Positions 16,892-26,571 of a stretch of DNA of 64,000 nucleotides are shown in pieces. The notes beneath the pieces were generated by a model that worked only from the letters and a program-made list of their open reading frames with translations, searched no databases and was not told the DNA's origin. The DNA is from Agrobacterium vitis. Its GTDB lineage: Bacteria > Pseudomonadota > Alphaproteobacteria > Rhizobiales > Rhizobiaceae. How positions within the stretch are numbered: the first letter of the stretch is position 1; each line of letters opens with the position of its first letter. The stretch is from positions 2,896,501 through 2,960,500 of the forward strand of contig NZ_AP023272.1 of assembly GCF_013426735.1 (NCBI RefSeq). Direction: 5' to 3'. A program made the position numbers and the translations under genes.

Positions 16892-19224
16892 TGGCGGCAA
16901 TTGACCGCGGAAATATAAAACGGCTTTTCACAGCCCTGCTGGCAGGTGTCGCCTTTAGTGCGCCCCTCGTTCCTGTGCCTTTTTCTTATGCACAGACTGC
17001 CACCAGCAATGGTTTGGTGTCACCGAAAATTCCCGCCGATGCGAAGCTCATGCTCGCAGCGAATGAAATGATATATAACAAGGACGCCCAGAAGGTGACT
17101 GCGGTCGGCGGCGTCCAGATCAATTACGCCGGCTACCAGATGGTATCCAAGCGCGTCGAATACGACCAGAAGACCGGTCGGATGATGGCCTATGGCAATA
17201 TCGAACTGATAGAGCCTGATGGTAACCGCATCTATGCCGACAAAATGGACGTCACCGATGATTTCGCCAACGGCTTCGTCAACAGCCTACGGGTGGAGAC
17301 GACGGACAATACCCGCATCGCCGCACAGAAGGGCGAACGGGTCAATGGCGACCAGATGATCCTCTACAAGGGTGTCTACACCGCCTGTCTGCCTTGTGCG
17401 GAACAGGGACGTGCGCCCTTCTGGCAGATCAAGGCGGAACGGGTCATCCAGAATGGCAAGACCCATACGATACGCCTTGAAAACGCGCGTTTCCAGCTAT
17501 TCGGCAAATCGATTGCGCTGATCCCGTCAATCGAGGTTCCCGACAATACCGTCAAGCGTAAGTCGGGCTTCCTGTTTCCCGAATTCAGCACGACCCAGAA
17601 ACTCGGGTTCGGAGTGATCGTTCCTTATTACTGGGCCATTTCTCCACAGACCGACGCCACGATCAAACTCGGCGGCTTTACCAGCCAGGGCGTGCTGCTT
17701 GATGCAGAAGTGCGCCATCAGTTCGAAGATGGATTGGCAACCTTGCGAATCGCTGGCATCGACCAGCTGAATCCGGGCAAATTCGATAGCGGCACCACCG
17801 ACGCCGAAAAGACCTTCCGGGGAATGGTCGGCTCGACCGGCAAATTCGACATCAATCCAAACTGGAGCTTCGGCTGGGATGTGATGTTGGAGAGCGACAA
17901 CAATTTCGCCCGCACCTACGATCTAGAGGGTTTCAACCAGAAAACCCATACAAATCAGGTCTATCTGACCGGTCTTGGAGATCGTAATTCCTTCGATATG
18001 CACGCCTATTACTTCGACATCCAAGATGCCGACAGTAAGGATGTGGCCGAGCGCAAGCAGCCGATTGTCACCCCGACCATCGACTACAGCTATTATGCGC
18101 CGGAACCGTTCATGGGCGGCGAATTGTCAGCAACCATTAACTTCACGGCTCTGACACGCTATAACAGCGATATTCTAAACCTGAACAATGGCACTCAACG
18201 CTTCAGCGGGCTGAAGGGTAACACGACCCGTCTGACCGGTGAGTTGGAATGGAAACGCACCTTCGACACCCCGGAAGGCGTGTTGCTGACACCGATCCTT
18301 GCTGCGCGTGGCGATGCCTTTGGCAATAACATGGATTCGCCCGGGACAAGCTATTCCGGCAACTATAACGACGCTGCTGGCGTGACCCGTTCGATGGTAA
18401 CGGCAGGGCTTGAGGTTCGCTATCCTTGGCTGATCAGCGCACCAGGTAGCACACATGTGATCGAGCCGATTGCTCAGATCTTCGTGCGGCCCGACGAACA
18501 ACAGGCTGGCAGGCTTCCGAATGAAGACGCCCAAAGCTTCGTCTTTGACGCCAGCAACCTGTTCGAACGCGACAAGTTCTCCGGCTATGACCGGGTCGAA
18601 GGCGGCACACGCGCCAATGTCGGCCTGCGCTACACCGGCTCGTTCGACAGTGGCTATACATTGCGCAGTATCTTCGGGCAGTCCTATCAACTGGCCGGCA
18701 AGAACTCCTTCGCCTCCTCTGACCTGGTCGCGGCAGGAAACGAATCGGGTCTGGAAACCGCAGTGTCCGATTATGTCGGCATGGTCGGGCTGGATACGCC
18801 CTACGGCATTTCCACTTCGGTCAATGCGCGGTTTGATGAAAAGACCTTCGAGGTCAAACGGACAGATTCGGCCATTGGTTATCACAATGATCGGCTGCAA
18901 ACGAATTTCATCTACACCCAGATCGCGGCACAGCCCAATTACTTCTATGATTACGATCGCGAGGAGATACAAAACGCCAGTTCGGTCAAAATTGGCGATT
19001 TCTGGTCGGTCTTCGGTTCGGTTACCTGGGATGTGAAGAAGGACAACGTCAACCGCTATGGAATCGGCGTGTCCTATGCCGACGATTGCACGATCTTCTC
19101 CATCGTCTACAAGAACAAGGACGACGACGAATCCGCCAATGACTGGTCCATCGGCGCCCGACTGACATTCCGCACACTGGGCGATGTCAAAGTCGGCGAT
19201 ACCGACGTCACCGGGTTCAATTGA
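16891..19224 (+). CDS. lptD: LPS-assembly protein LptD
   Basis: 777 residues. Signal peptide (cleavage near SYA-Q, residue 34), an N-terminal OstA/LptA-like jellyroll (about 45-200; MIYNKDAQKVTAVGGVQINY, then YADKMDVTDDF), and a C-terminal outer-membrane barrel ending in a periodic strand (FRTLGDVKVGDTDVTGFN). Inserts LPS into the outer leaflet together with LptE. Cys pairs are few compared with E. coli, as in other alphaproteobacteria. The start is GTG at 16891 with AGGAGG seven bases upstream. Followed by an intrinsic terminator. Confidence 0.93.
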   Translation: MAAIDRGNIKRLFTALLAGVAFSAPLVPVPFSYAQTATSNGLVSPKIPADAKLMLAANEMIYNKDAQKVTAVGGVQINYAGYQMVSKRVEYDQKTGRMMAYGNIELIEPDGNRIYADKMDVTDDFANGFVNSLRVETTDNTRIAAQKGERVNGDQMILYKGVYTACLPCAEQGRAPFWQIKAERVIQNGKTHTIRLENARFQLFGKSIALIPSIEVPDNTVKRKSGFLFPEFSTTQKLGFGVIVPYYWAISPQTDATIKLGGFTSQGVLLDAEVRHQFEDGLATLRIAGIDQLNPGKFDSGTTDAEKTFRGMVGSTGKFDINPNWSFGWDVMLESDNNFARTYDLEGFNQKTHTNQVYLTGLGDRNSFDMHAYYFDIQDADSKDVAERKQPIVTPTIDYSYYAPEPFMGGELSATINFTALTRYNSDILNLNNGTQRFSGLKGNTTRLTGELEWKRTFDTPEGVLLTPILAARGDAFGNNMDSPGTSYSGNYNDAAGVTRSMVTAGLEVRYPWLISAPGSTHVIEPIAQIFVRPDEQQAGRLPNEDAQSFVFDASNLFERDKFSGYDRVEGGTRANVGLRYTGSFDSGYTLRSIFGQSYQLAGKNSFASSDLVAAGNESGLETAVSDYVGMVGLDTPYGISTSVNARFDEKTFEVKRTDSAIGYHNDRLQTNFIYTQIAAQPNYFYDYDREEIQNASSVKIGDFWSVFGSVTWDVKKDNVNRYGIGVSYADDCTIFSIVYKNKDDDESANDWSIGARLTFRTLGDVKVGDTDVTGFN

Positions 19225-19297
19225 TCTGTCTCGCCTTTTAAAAGCCCGCTGTTTTCCCTGGAAAGCGGCGGGCCACATTCCTATTGATCCAAAATAT

Positions 19298-19350
19298 CAA
19301 TAGCATCGCGCGGAGACTGGAATCGGCACGATGCTATTGGTTTTTATTTT
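19298..19350 (+). terminator. Intrinsic terminator of the lptFGD operon
   Basis: CAATAGCATCG (19298-19308) pairs with CGATGCTATTG (19329-19339), followed by GTTTTTATTTT. An 11-bp perfect stem with a T-rich tail ends the lptFGD transcript, so surA has its own promoter in the remaining 430 bases. Confidence 0.8.
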
Positions 19351-19621
19351 CGCATCGGATTTTTCAAGATCCGGTTCCCGGCTTTTCGGTCTGATGCCGT
19401 AGAACAGATGAATTTTTATAAGAAACGCTGCCACACCGTTGGTTGAAGCGCCGTTTCTTACGGAAAAGCCATTGTTTCGCCGCAGGGTTTGTGCAATCGA
19501 TCCTGCAATAAAGCATTTTCAGCTAAAGTGCGGTGCGGCTTTGTGATGGAAATGCCTGGAAGTAAAAAGGGAGCATTCTGCGATTCATTTGGAAGCGGGA
19601 ATTCTCCAATATGCTGTGCCC

Positions 19622-19667
19622 GCTGCATAATTCTTTGAATCAATGCCGATTTAAGAAATTATGCAGC
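19622..19667 (+). repeat. Perfect 11-bp inverted repeat in the surA leader
   Basis: GCTGCATAATT (19622-19632) and AATTATGCAGC (19657-19667) flank a 24-base spacer whose ends (CTTTGAATC / GATTTAAG) can partly pair too. It ends 110 bases before the surA ATG: a structured leader or a dimeric regulator site. Function unknown. Confidence 0.55.
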
Positions 19668-19777
19668 AGAGTTTACCGGGAAAAAACATGCGTGTTTTTA
19701 ACGGTAGACCCAGAACACGATCATTCAGAGGGTGCCGCGCGCCATTGGATCGCTGCGGCACGGGAAAAGGACAGGTG

Positions 19778-20725
19778 ATGACCTTGAGCAATAAAACTTT
19801 GCGCGCCGCTGTTGTTGCAACGGTGGCTTTGGTTTGCGTGACAGGCTTTGCGCCAGCAACGATCACTCCAGCTCTGGCCGATACCGGCGTGGCTGTCGTC
19901 GTCAATAAAACCGCGATTACCAATACCGATTTGGCACGGCGGATTGCTTTCCTCAAACTTCGCCACGAGACCGGTGACGTCGCTAAAAAAGCCCGTCAGG
20001 AATTGATTGACGAGCAGCTGAAACGCCAGGAAATCGCCCGGGTTGGAATGTCCGTCAGCACCATGGATGTCGATCAGGCTTTTGGGCGGTTCGCCGCTTC
20101 CAACAAGCTGTCCACGCAGCAGATGGGCCAGATCCTTGACAAGGCCGGCGTCGGCGTCGAGCACTTCAAAGCCTATATTGCCGTGCAGATGAGTTGGCCA
20201 CGGCTGGTGAACGCACGCTATGCGTCCCGCTCGAAGATGAGCACTCAGGACATGGTTACCCGTCTGCTTGAAAACAAACAGAAGCCGGTTACAACGGAAT
20301 ACACCCTGAAACAGGTTATTTTCGTTGTTCCTGTCGCCAAACGCGCCACCTTGACCGCCAAGCGCAAGGCAGAGGCCGAAGCGTCCCGCGCCAAGTTTCC
20401 CGGCTGCGACCAGGCCATGGATTTTGCCAAAAACTACCTCGATGTGTCGATCCGCGACCTCGGTCGGGTGATGAAGCCTGAATTGCCGGACGATTGGAAG
20501 CCTTTGATCGAGGGCGCGAACGGCACCACCACGGGTACGCGCGTCACCGAACGCGGGGTTGAATATCTGGCAATCTGCAATCAGAAGCAAGTCTCCGACG
20601 ATCTGGCCGCCGAAGCGGTTTTCAAGGCCGAAGATATCGGCAAGGAAGACAAGTCCAAGGGCGATCCGAACTCCGAAAAATACCTGACCGAACTGCGCTC
20701 CAAGGCCCAGATCATCAATCGTTGA
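19778..20725 (+). CDS. surA: SurA-like periplasmic peptidylprolyl isomerase/chaperone
   Basis: 315 residues. Signal peptide with cleavage near PALA-D (residue 34), then a SurA N-terminal chaperone domain ([27 protein letters not shown]... [21 protein letters not shown]) and a shorter, parvulin-like C-terminal region (about 180-300). It escorts outer-membrane proteins, fitting its place after lptD. ATG at 19778 has AAGGA seven bases upstream and gives a proper signal peptide. Tightly followed by pdxA, as in other alphaproteobacteria. Confidence 0.85.
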   Translation: MTLSNKTLRAAVVATVALVCVTGFAPATITPALADTGVAVVVNKTAITNTDLARRIAFLKLRHETGDVAKKARQELIDEQLKRQEIARVGMSVSTMDVDQAFGRFAASNKLSTQQMGQILDKAGVGVEHFKAYIAVQMSWPRLVNARYASRSKMSTQDMVTRLLENKQKPVTTEYTLKQVIFVVPVAKRATLTAKRKAEAEASRAKFPGCDQAMDFAKNYLDVSIRDLGRVMKPELPDDWKPLIEGANGTTTGTRVTERGVEYLAICNQKQVSDDLAAEAVFKAEDIGKEDKSKGDPNSEKYLTELRSKAQIINR

Positions 20726-20733
20726 GCATCATC

Positions 20734-21774
20734 ATGTCGGATACCAGCCAGTGTCTTCCCCTCGCCTTGACCCAAGGCGATCCAGCGGGGATCGGCCCGG
20801 ATATCGCCTTGGTGGCATGGACGAAGCGCAAGGCGCTCGACCTGCCACCATTCCTGTTTCTGGGCGATCCAGCCGTGCTGAAAAGCCGTGCCAGACTGCT
20901 GGGGCTGGACATTGCCTTCAAGGAAACCGGGGCCGAGGATGCGGCAGAGGTTTTCGAAACCGAGTTTCCGGTTCTGCCGATCCCTGTTGGTATCGATGTC
21001 GTGGCTGGCGAGCCGCATGTTGCAACCGCGCGCGCGACGATAACAGCCATTGAAATGGCGGTCGATCTTTGCCTGAAAGGCCAGGCTGGCGCGGTCGTGA
21101 CCAATCCCGTCGCCAAATCCGTGCTCTATGAGGGCGGATTTGGTTTTCCAGGTCATACCGAGTTTTTGGCCGCTCTTGCCGAAAAGGCCACGGGCCACCC
21201 CGTCATGCCGGTAATGATGCTGGCCGGAGCGCAATTGCGGGCAATTCCCGTCACAATCCACATGCCGCTAAACGTTGTGGCATCAGCGCTAAGCGAAGAC
21301 CTGATCATTCGCACCTGTCGCATAACCCATGCCGACCTGCGCGACAAATTCGGCATTGCCGAGCCTCGGCTCGCCGTTGCGGGCCTCAATCCGCATGCTG
21401 GCGAAGGCGGTGCCATGGGCCGCGAAGACGAAGAGATCATCGCACCGGCCCTCAAGATCCTCCGCGCGGAAGGGATCGATGCTTTTGGACCGCTGCCTGC
21501 CGACACCATGTTTCATGAGGAAGCGCGCCGCCGCTACGATGTCGCTGTCTGCATGTATCACGATCAGGCGCTGATACCGGTGAAGACCCTGGATTTCGAC
21601 GGGTCGGTCAACGTCACGCTCGGCCTGCCCTTCGTGCGCACCTCGCCCGACCATGGCACCGCGTTCGGCCTTGCTGGCCAGGGCATTGCCCGCGAAAACA
21701 GCCTGGTCGCGGCGCTACGCCTGGCGGTGGATATCAGCCGCAAGGCCGCCCTCACCCACGCATTGGCCGTCTGA
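20734..21774 (+). CDS. pdxA: 4-hydroxythreonine-4-phosphate dehydrogenase
   Basis: 346 residues. NAD-dependent oxidation and decarboxylation of 4-phosphohydroxy-threonine in pyridoxal phosphate synthesis. Motifs: [15 protein letters not shown] at the start, [41 protein letters not shown] with a metal-binding His, and [15 protein letters not shown] with another. A TTG at 20722 overlaps the surA stop and is a possible alternative start; the ATG at 20734 is preferred. The stop overlaps the rsmA start. Confidence 0.95.
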   Translation: MSDTSQCLPLALTQGDPAGIGPDIALVAWTKRKALDLPPFLFLGDPAVLKSRARLLGLDIAFKETGAEDAAEVFETEFPVLPIPVGIDVVAGEPHVATARATITAIEMAVDLCLKGQAGAVVTNPVAKSVLYEGGFGFPGHTEFLAALAEKATGHPVMPVMMLAGAQLRAIPVTIHMPLNVVASALSEDLIIRTCRITHADLRDKFGIAEPRLAVAGLNPHAGEGGAMGREDEEIIAPALKILRAEGIDAFGPLPADTMFHEEARRRYDVAVCMYHDQALIPVKTLDFDGSVNVTLGLPFVRTSPDHGTAFGLAGQGIARENSLVAALRLAVDISRKAALTHALAV

Positions 21775-22601
21775 TGGCCGCTCTGGACGGATTGCCGCCA
21801 TTGCGCGACGTTATCCAGCGCCATGGGCTGGATGCAAAGAAAGCGCTCGGCCAGAATTTTCTGCTGGACCTCAATATCACCCAGAAAGTCGCCCGCACCG
21901 CCGGTGACCTGACGAATGCGACGGTATTCGAGGTCGGCCCAGGCCCAGGCGGTCTCACACGGGCCTTGCTGGCGCTGGGCGCCAAGAAGGTTATCGCCAT
22001 AGAGCGCGACAGCCGCTGCCTGCCGGCGCTGTCCGAGATTTCCGACCATTATCCGGGCCGCCTTGAGGTGATTGAGGGCGATGCGCTGAAGACCGATTTT
22101 GAAGCTATGGCCCCGGATGGTCCGGTGAAAATCGTCGCCAACCTGCCCTATAATGTCGGCACGCAATTGCTGATCAACTGGCTGATGCCACGCCAATGGC
22201 CGCCCTTCTGGGATTCGTTGACCCTGATGTTCCAGAAGGAAGTCGGCCAGCGTATCGTGGCACAAGCCGATGACGACCATTATGGCCGACTCGGTGTACT
22301 CTGCGGCTGGCGGACTGAGGCCCATATGGCGTTCGACCTGTCACCACAGGCCTTCACACCACCGCCAAAAGTGACATCCACCGTGGTGCATCTGACGCCG
22401 CGCCCTGCCCCCATTGCGTGCGAGATCGCCAAGCTGGAAAAACTGACCCAGGCCGCTTTTGGTCAGCGGCGCAAGATGCTGCGTGCCAGCCTGAAGCCCC
22501 TGGGTGGTGAAGCGCTTCTAAACCGCGCCGAGATTGATCCATCGCGCCGGGCAGAGACCCTGTCGGTCGAGGAATTCTGCCGGATTGCCAATCTGCTGTA
22601 G
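21774..22601 (+). CDS. rsmA: 16S rRNA (adenine1518-N6/adenine1519-N6)-dimethyltransferase
   Basis: 275 residues (KsgA/RsmA). Dimethylates A1518 and A1519 in helix 45 of 16S rRNA during small-subunit assembly. SAM-binding motif [15 protein letters not shown], catalytic NLPY motif in [12 protein letters not shown], and the C-terminal rRNA-binding helical domain ([19 protein letters not shown]). TGATG overlap with the pdxA stop suggests translational coupling. Confidence 0.96.
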   Translation: MAALDGLPPLRDVIQRHGLDAKKALGQNFLLDLNITQKVARTAGDLTNATVFEVGPGPGGLTRALLALGAKKVIAIERDSRCLPALSEISDHYPGRLEVIEGDALKTDFEAMAPDGPVKIVANLPYNVGTQLLINWLMPRQWPPFWDSLTLMFQKEVGQRIVAQADDDHYGRLGVLCGWRTEAHMAFDLSPQAFTPPPKVTSTVVHLTPRPAPIACEIAKLEKLTQAAFGQRRKMLRASLKPLGGEALLNRAEIDPSRRAETLSVEEFCRIANLL

Positions 22602-22629
22602 CCACGACTCAATCAAACGTGCGAACCTG

Positions 22630-23310
22630 TTACGCCTTCGGGACGCGCAGGGTAAACAGGGCGACCCGGCCATGACGCCGGACGTCCACATCCTGAAAAT
22701 GCGCACTGAGCGTTTCCGCAAGGCCCTCCTGCGTGTCGTGGCGATTGCCGAAAACACCCTTCGCATTGTAGACCGCCATCAGTCGTCGGCCATAGTGGTT
22801 ATGGCCAGCGCTCTCGCCGAGGATTGTCGCCCCGTATATCACCCCGCCAGGTTCCAGATAGGGCGACAGATGGGCGATGGAAGCTGACTTTTCCGCCATG
22901 CTGCCCGGCAGGCAGTGATAGAGATAGAACAGCGAAATTGACGAAAAACGGCAATCCGTCGGCAACGGCTGCGGTCGCATCACGTCACCGACATAGGTTT
23001 TGCAGGGACGGCCCAAAGACCGGCCCAGGCGCGCCTCGGCCGCCTTCAGGCTGTTCGGGTTGAGGTCGAGCAGGCTGACCTTCTGATGCGGGCCGATCCC
23101 CGCCTCCGCAAGGTAATAGCCCGTGCCAACGCCGACATCGAGATGATTGTCGCTGAGATGCGCCTTGAAGAACGGGAGTAGCACCTTGCGGGTCGGGCAT
23201 GTCCAAGCGAAGCGGTTGGAAAAACCGAGCACAACGAGATCATAAAGCTTCAGGGTCAGCGGCGAATAGATCGCCGCACCCGAGCTGCTATCGAGACCAT
23301 TCTCCACCAT
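22630..23310 (-). CDS. Class I SAM-dependent methyltransferase
   Basis: 226 residues. Rossmann methyltransferase: motif I HLDVGVGTGYYLAEAG, an acidic residue in VSLLDLNPNSLKAAEARLG, and the motif II-like region FSSISLFYLYHCLPG. The segment EPGGVIYGATILGES is a typical post-motif III loop. Substrate unknown. Three start codons lie close together (23328, 23316, 23310); 23310 has AGGAG with an eight-base spacer and is used here. Convergent with rsmA. Confidence 0.75.
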   Translation of the reverse strand: MVENGLDSSSGAAIYSPLTLKLYDLVVLGFSNRFAWTCPTRKVLLPFFKAHLSDNHLDVGVGTGYYLAEAGIGPHQKVSLLDLNPNSLKAAEARLGRSLGRPCKTYVGDVMRPQPLPTDCRFSSISLFYLYHCLPGSMAEKSASIAHLSPYLEPGGVIYGATILGESAGHNHYGRRLMAVYNAKGVFGNRHDTQEGLAETLSAHFQDVDVRRHGRVALFTLRVPKA

Positions 23311-23378
23311 TGGCATCTCTCTCCTCATGCCACCAGGAACAGGCTATTTGGTTCGGACCCTCCAGTCCTGACCCTATG

Positions 23379-24041
23379 TTAAAGCTTTGGCTCTTCCGTA
23401 ATCAGGTTATTGACGAAATCGAACAGGCCCGGGCGGCGGTCGCGGCGCAGGCGCTCGGCCTTGACGATTGACTGCACAGCATCGAAGGCCGAATTCAGGT
23501 CGTCATTGACGATGACATAGTCATATTCACGCCAATGCTCGATCTCGGAGCGGGAATTGGCCAGCCGGGTCTGGATCACCTCTTCGGAATCCTCGGCGCG
23601 GCGGTGCAGGCGCGATTGCAGCTCGGTCATGGTTGGCGGCAGGATGAAGACCGAGACGACATCGGCGGCCATCTTCTCCTGCAATTGCTGGGCGCCCTGC
23701 CAGTCGATGTCGAACAGCATGTCGCGTCCCTCTGACATCGCCACCTCGACCGGCTCGCGTGGCGTACCATAGAAATTGCCATGCACTTCCGCCCATTCCA
23801 GCAGCGCATCCGAGGCCTTGAGCCGCTCGAATTCGCGCTGCGAAATGAAGTGGTAATGCACGCCCTCGATTTCACTCGGACGGCGCTGGCGCGTCGTGAC
23901 GCTGACCGACATGCCGATCTGCTTGTCGATATCCATCAGCGTGCGTGAAATGGTCGATTTACCCGCCCCCGAGGGTGAGGAAATCACCAGCATCAGGCCG
24001 CGCCTGGGAATGGTGGCGTTTTTGGACGCTGCGATGGACAT
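23379..24041 (-). CDS. gmk: Guanylate kinase
   Basis: 220 residues. ATP-dependent GMP to GDP kinase. P-loop [15 protein letters not shown] (Walker A GAGKST), GMP-binding [17 protein letters not shown], and lid segment [15 protein letters not shown]. The N-terminus carries a 13-residue extension before the core, common in rhizobia. The start lies three bases past the yicC stop, so yicC-gmk is an operon. Confidence 0.96.
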   Translation of the reverse strand: MSIAASKNATIPRRGLMLVISSPSGAGKSTISRTLMDIDKQIGMSVSVTTRQRRPSEIEGVHYHFISQREFERLKASDALLEWAEVHGNFYGTPREPVEVAMSEGRDMLFDIDWQGAQQLQEKMAADVVSVFILPPTMTELQSRLHRRAEDSEEVIQTRLANSRSEIEHWREYDYVIVNDDLNSAFDAVQSIVKAERLRRDRRPGLFDFVNNLITEEPKL

Positions 24042-24044
24042 GTT

Positions 24045-24935
24045 TCACTCCAGATTTTGGACCTGCTCGCGGAACTGGTCGATGACGACCTTCAATTCGA
24101 TCCCGGCCGCCGTAACCGCGGCGGAATTGGATTTGGAGCAGATGGTATTCGATTCGCGATTAAATTCCTGCGCCAGAAAATCGAGCTTGCGCCCGACCGG
24201 ACCGCCAGCGCGCAGCAGCGTCCGAGCCGCAGCCACATGCGCCTTCAACCGGTCGATCTCCTCGCGCAGATCGGCCTTGGTGGCCATCAAGGCAGCCTCG
24301 GCATAGAGCCTGTCCTTGTCCAGAACAGGCGCGGACGCCAGCAATGCGCTGATCTGCGTGGCGAGCCGCCGAGCGATCTCGTCCGGGCTGCGGGATGGAT
24401 CAGCCTCGATGACCAAGGCCAGTCGCTCGATTTCATCGATATGTGCGAGCAGGACCGCCTGCAAGGCAAGGCCCTCGTGCGACCGCATCTCGGCGAGGGC
24501 GGCGATGGCGGTTTGCAGCTCTCCCAGCAGCATTTGCCGCCGTGCAGCCAGTTGTGTGCCGTCCTCCTGCGCCTCGCGCAGATCGACAAGGCCACGGATG
24601 GACAAAAGCGTGTCGAGCGACAATGGTTCGGCAGAGACGATGCCCGGCCCCAATTGAGCACGCAGCTCTAGCACGGCATCAAGGGCATCGCGATTGACCA
24701 CCGCTTCCATGCGGTTGTCGCTGGCCGTCAGGCTCAGGCCAACCTGCACATTGCCACGAGATAGCAGCAAGGCGACCGCCGCCTTGACCTCGGTTTCCAT
24801 GTCTTCCAGGCCCGGCGGCAGACGAAGCCGCACATCCAGCCCCTTGCCATTGACCGAACGCAGCTCCCAGGCGAAACGATAGCGGCCGATCTGGCCTTCA
24901 TTGCGGGCGAACCCGGTCATGGATTGCAATGTCAT
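24045..24935 (-). CDS. yicC: YicC family protein (putative endoribonuclease)
   Basis: 296 residues. N-terminal MTLQSMTGFARNE and RSVNGKGLDVRLRLP are the YicC-like signature; the C-terminal DUF1732 region has FLAQEFNRESNTICSKSN. In E. coli YicC is an endoribonuclease; here it is paired with gmk and downstream of mltG, the usual alphaproteobacterial order. Cytosolic, no signal peptide. Confidence 0.93.
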   Translation of the reverse strand: MTLQSMTGFARNEGQIGRYRFAWELRSVNGKGLDVRLRLPPGLEDMETEVKAAVALLLSRGNVQVGLSLTASDNRMEAVVNRDALDAVLELRAQLGPGIVSAEPLSLDTLLSIRGLVDLREAQEDGTQLAARRQMLLGELQTAIAALAEMRSHEGLALQAVLLAHIDEIERLALVIEADPSRSPDEIARRLATQISALLASAPVLDKDRLYAEAALMATKADLREEIDRLKAHVAAARTLLRAGGPVGRKLDFLAQEFNRESNTICSKSNSAAVTAAGIELKVVIDQFREQVQNLE

Positions 24936-24990
24936 CGTGTGTCTTCCATCGCAGCTACGTTTGACCGATCATCCAGCCAGCCGCGTCACG

Positions 24991-26229
24991 TTATTTTTTC
25001 TTCACCGGTTTCGGAGCTTGGTCAGGGTCCGCCTCGGGCTGCCCATCGACGGCCTGGCCGGGGTCTGCACCCCGATCCGCCTCCAGCTTGCGCCAGCGCC
25101 TGACATTGGCGTTATGCTCATCCAGGGTCGATGCAAAGACGTGACCGCCGGTGCCATCTGCGACGAAATAGAGGTCGGAGGTGCGCCAGGGATTGGCAAC
25201 CGCCTCCAGCGCCGCTCGGCCCGGATTGGCAATCGGTCCCGGCGGCAGGCCCTTGATCACATAAGTATTATAGGGCGTCTGCTTCTGCAGGTCCGACTGG
25301 TAGATCGGCCGGTCGGCAGGTTTGCCATCACCGCCGAACAACCCATAGACGATGGTCGGGTCCGATTGCAGCCGCATGCCCTTCTGCAGCCGGTTGAGGA
25401 ACACCGAGGCCACATGGGCCCGCTCGTCATCCTTGCCGGTTTCCTTTTCGACAATGGAGGCCAGAACCACGAATTGCTCCTTGGTCTTCAAGGACAGGTC
25501 GGGGGAACGATTGGCCCAGATCTGATCGACAAGACGTTTCTGTCCGTCGAGCATTTGGTCGACGACCTCCTGCCGCTTGGTGCCCCGGGTGAATTTATAG
25601 GTATCCGGGCGCAGGCTTCCCTCTGGCGGCAGCGCCTTGGGTAGATCGCCTTCCAGCGTCTCATCCTTTGCCAGCCGGTCGAACATCTGCTTGACCGTCA
25701 ACCCCTCCGGCAGCGTCACCGAATAGAGAATGGATTTGCCCGACCGCAGCAGCTCGAGAATATCCTTCATCGAAGCGCCGGCCTTGATCTCGTATTCGCC
25801 AGCCTTCAACGTATCGCCGTCATGCAGATAGGTCGATGTCATGTAACGGAAAATCCGCGCATCGGAAATCATGCCATTGCGCTCAAGGCTGGTGGAGATC
25901 TCGGAGACGCCCGCACCGTTGCGAACCAGAAAATTGGCGTTGGTCGGGAGCGGACCGGGGTCCTGAAACGCCGAGACCACGTAATAGAAGGCAGCAACTG
26001 CGGCAATGCAGGCAAAGACCAGCAAGGTCATCACGAAATTCAGGAACACCACCACCTGGCTGCGCGCGCGCCGCGAACGACGCGGCGGTTGCGGCACCCG
26101 CTCCGGCCTCAGGGCTTCCGAGGGCGATTTGGGGATGAAAGGCCCTTTTGCCGCCTGGTTTTGATTTTGGGGCTGCTGTTCGCCACCATTGCTGGAACGG
26201 TTGGCTTCCTGGTCGACGCGATCGCTCAC
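24991..26229 (-). CDS. mltG: Endolytic peptidoglycan transglycosylase MltG
   Basis: 412 residues. A cytoplasmic Pro/Arg-rich N-terminus (about 1-65), one transmembrane helix (VVVFLNFVMTLLVFACIAAV), then the periplasmic YceG domain with catalytic Glu in the ASIVEKETGKDDER segment and QSDPTIVYG near the active site. It cuts nascent glycan strands. The C-terminal tail is Pro/Lys-rich, PKPVKKK. Two GTG candidates lie six bases apart; 26229 (MSDRVD) has AGGAG with five-base spacing and is chosen. The gap to fabF holds a RIME-like repeat. Confidence 0.93.
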   Translation of the reverse strand: MSDRVDQEANRSSNGGEQQPQNQNQAAKGPFIPKSPSEALRPERVPQPPRRSRRARSQVVVFLNFVMTLLVFACIAAVAAFYYVVSAFQDPGPLPTNANFLVRNGAGVSEISTSLERNGMISDARIFRYMTSTYLHDGDTLKAGEYEIKAGASMKDILELLRSGKSILYSVTLPEGLTVKQMFDRLAKDETLEGDLPKALPPEGSLRPDTYKFTRGTKRQEVVDQMLDGQKRLVDQIWANRSPDLSLKTKEQFVVLASIVEKETGKDDERAHVASVFLNRLQKGMRLQSDPTIVYGLFGGDGKPADRPIYQSDLQKQTPYNTYVIKGLPPGPIANPGRAALEAVANPWRTSDLYFVADGTGGHVFASTLDEHNANVRRWRKLEADRGADPGQAVDGQPEADPDQAPKPVKKK

Positions 26230-26568
26230 CGGCACTCCTCTTCTGTTCGGTCATGGTGCTTTTGGGCAAGCATTACGGCAAAAGCGGGTTCCGGAGACAT
26301 GTCTTCCGGCGTTGTAGCGACGGCAGGGGTTGAAACCAGACCTTCAAGCCCATCCTCTGCCCTTACCACGAAACAGCATCGGCCCGGCAGAGCTTCATAC
26401 TCTACCCCTGCCCTTCAGAAAAGGCAGGGGATCTATTTTTCCGACTGGTCGAGATTGAGAGCATGACCAAGGCCTGAATCACAGAAGCACAAGCGTTTGG
26501 CCCGTCGCTCACGAAGCTGCCGTTAGTCTTTTCGGGAAAACCGGTCTCCGCTTTTCCTCAGGCAAACT
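26230..26568. other. mltG-fabF intergenic region
   Basis: 339 bases, no gene. Contents: a hairpin CCCCTGCC / GGCAGGGG (26405-26430) followed on the plus side by ATCTATTTTT, and a RIME-like repeat (26526-26571) that reaches into the fabF stop codon. The hairpin T-run is on the wrong side for the minus-strand genes. Confidence 0.7.
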
Positions 26569-26571
26569 CTA
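26526..26571. repeat. RIME-like repeat copy A
   Basis: GTCTTTTCGGGAAAACC followed by GGTCTCCGCTTTTCCTC and AAACTCTA. It shares with copies at 41272-41316 and 55292-55337 the core GTCTTTTCGGGAAAACCGG..TTTTCC..AAACTCTA. The terminal CTCTA, read on the minus strand TAGAG, contains the TAG stop of fabF. Confidence 0.65.

Larger units (their letters stand above)
19225..19777. other. lptD-surA intergenic region
   Basis: 553 bases without a convincing gene. It holds a GC hairpin (19242-19274), the lptD terminator (19298-19350), an AT-rich stretch, and an inverted repeat just upstream of surA (19622-19667). Open frames here lack SD support. Confidence 0.7.

Noticed and set aside
18175..19278. 367-residue minus-strand frame opposite lptD
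   Set aside because: Shadow of LptD coding sequence, no start support.
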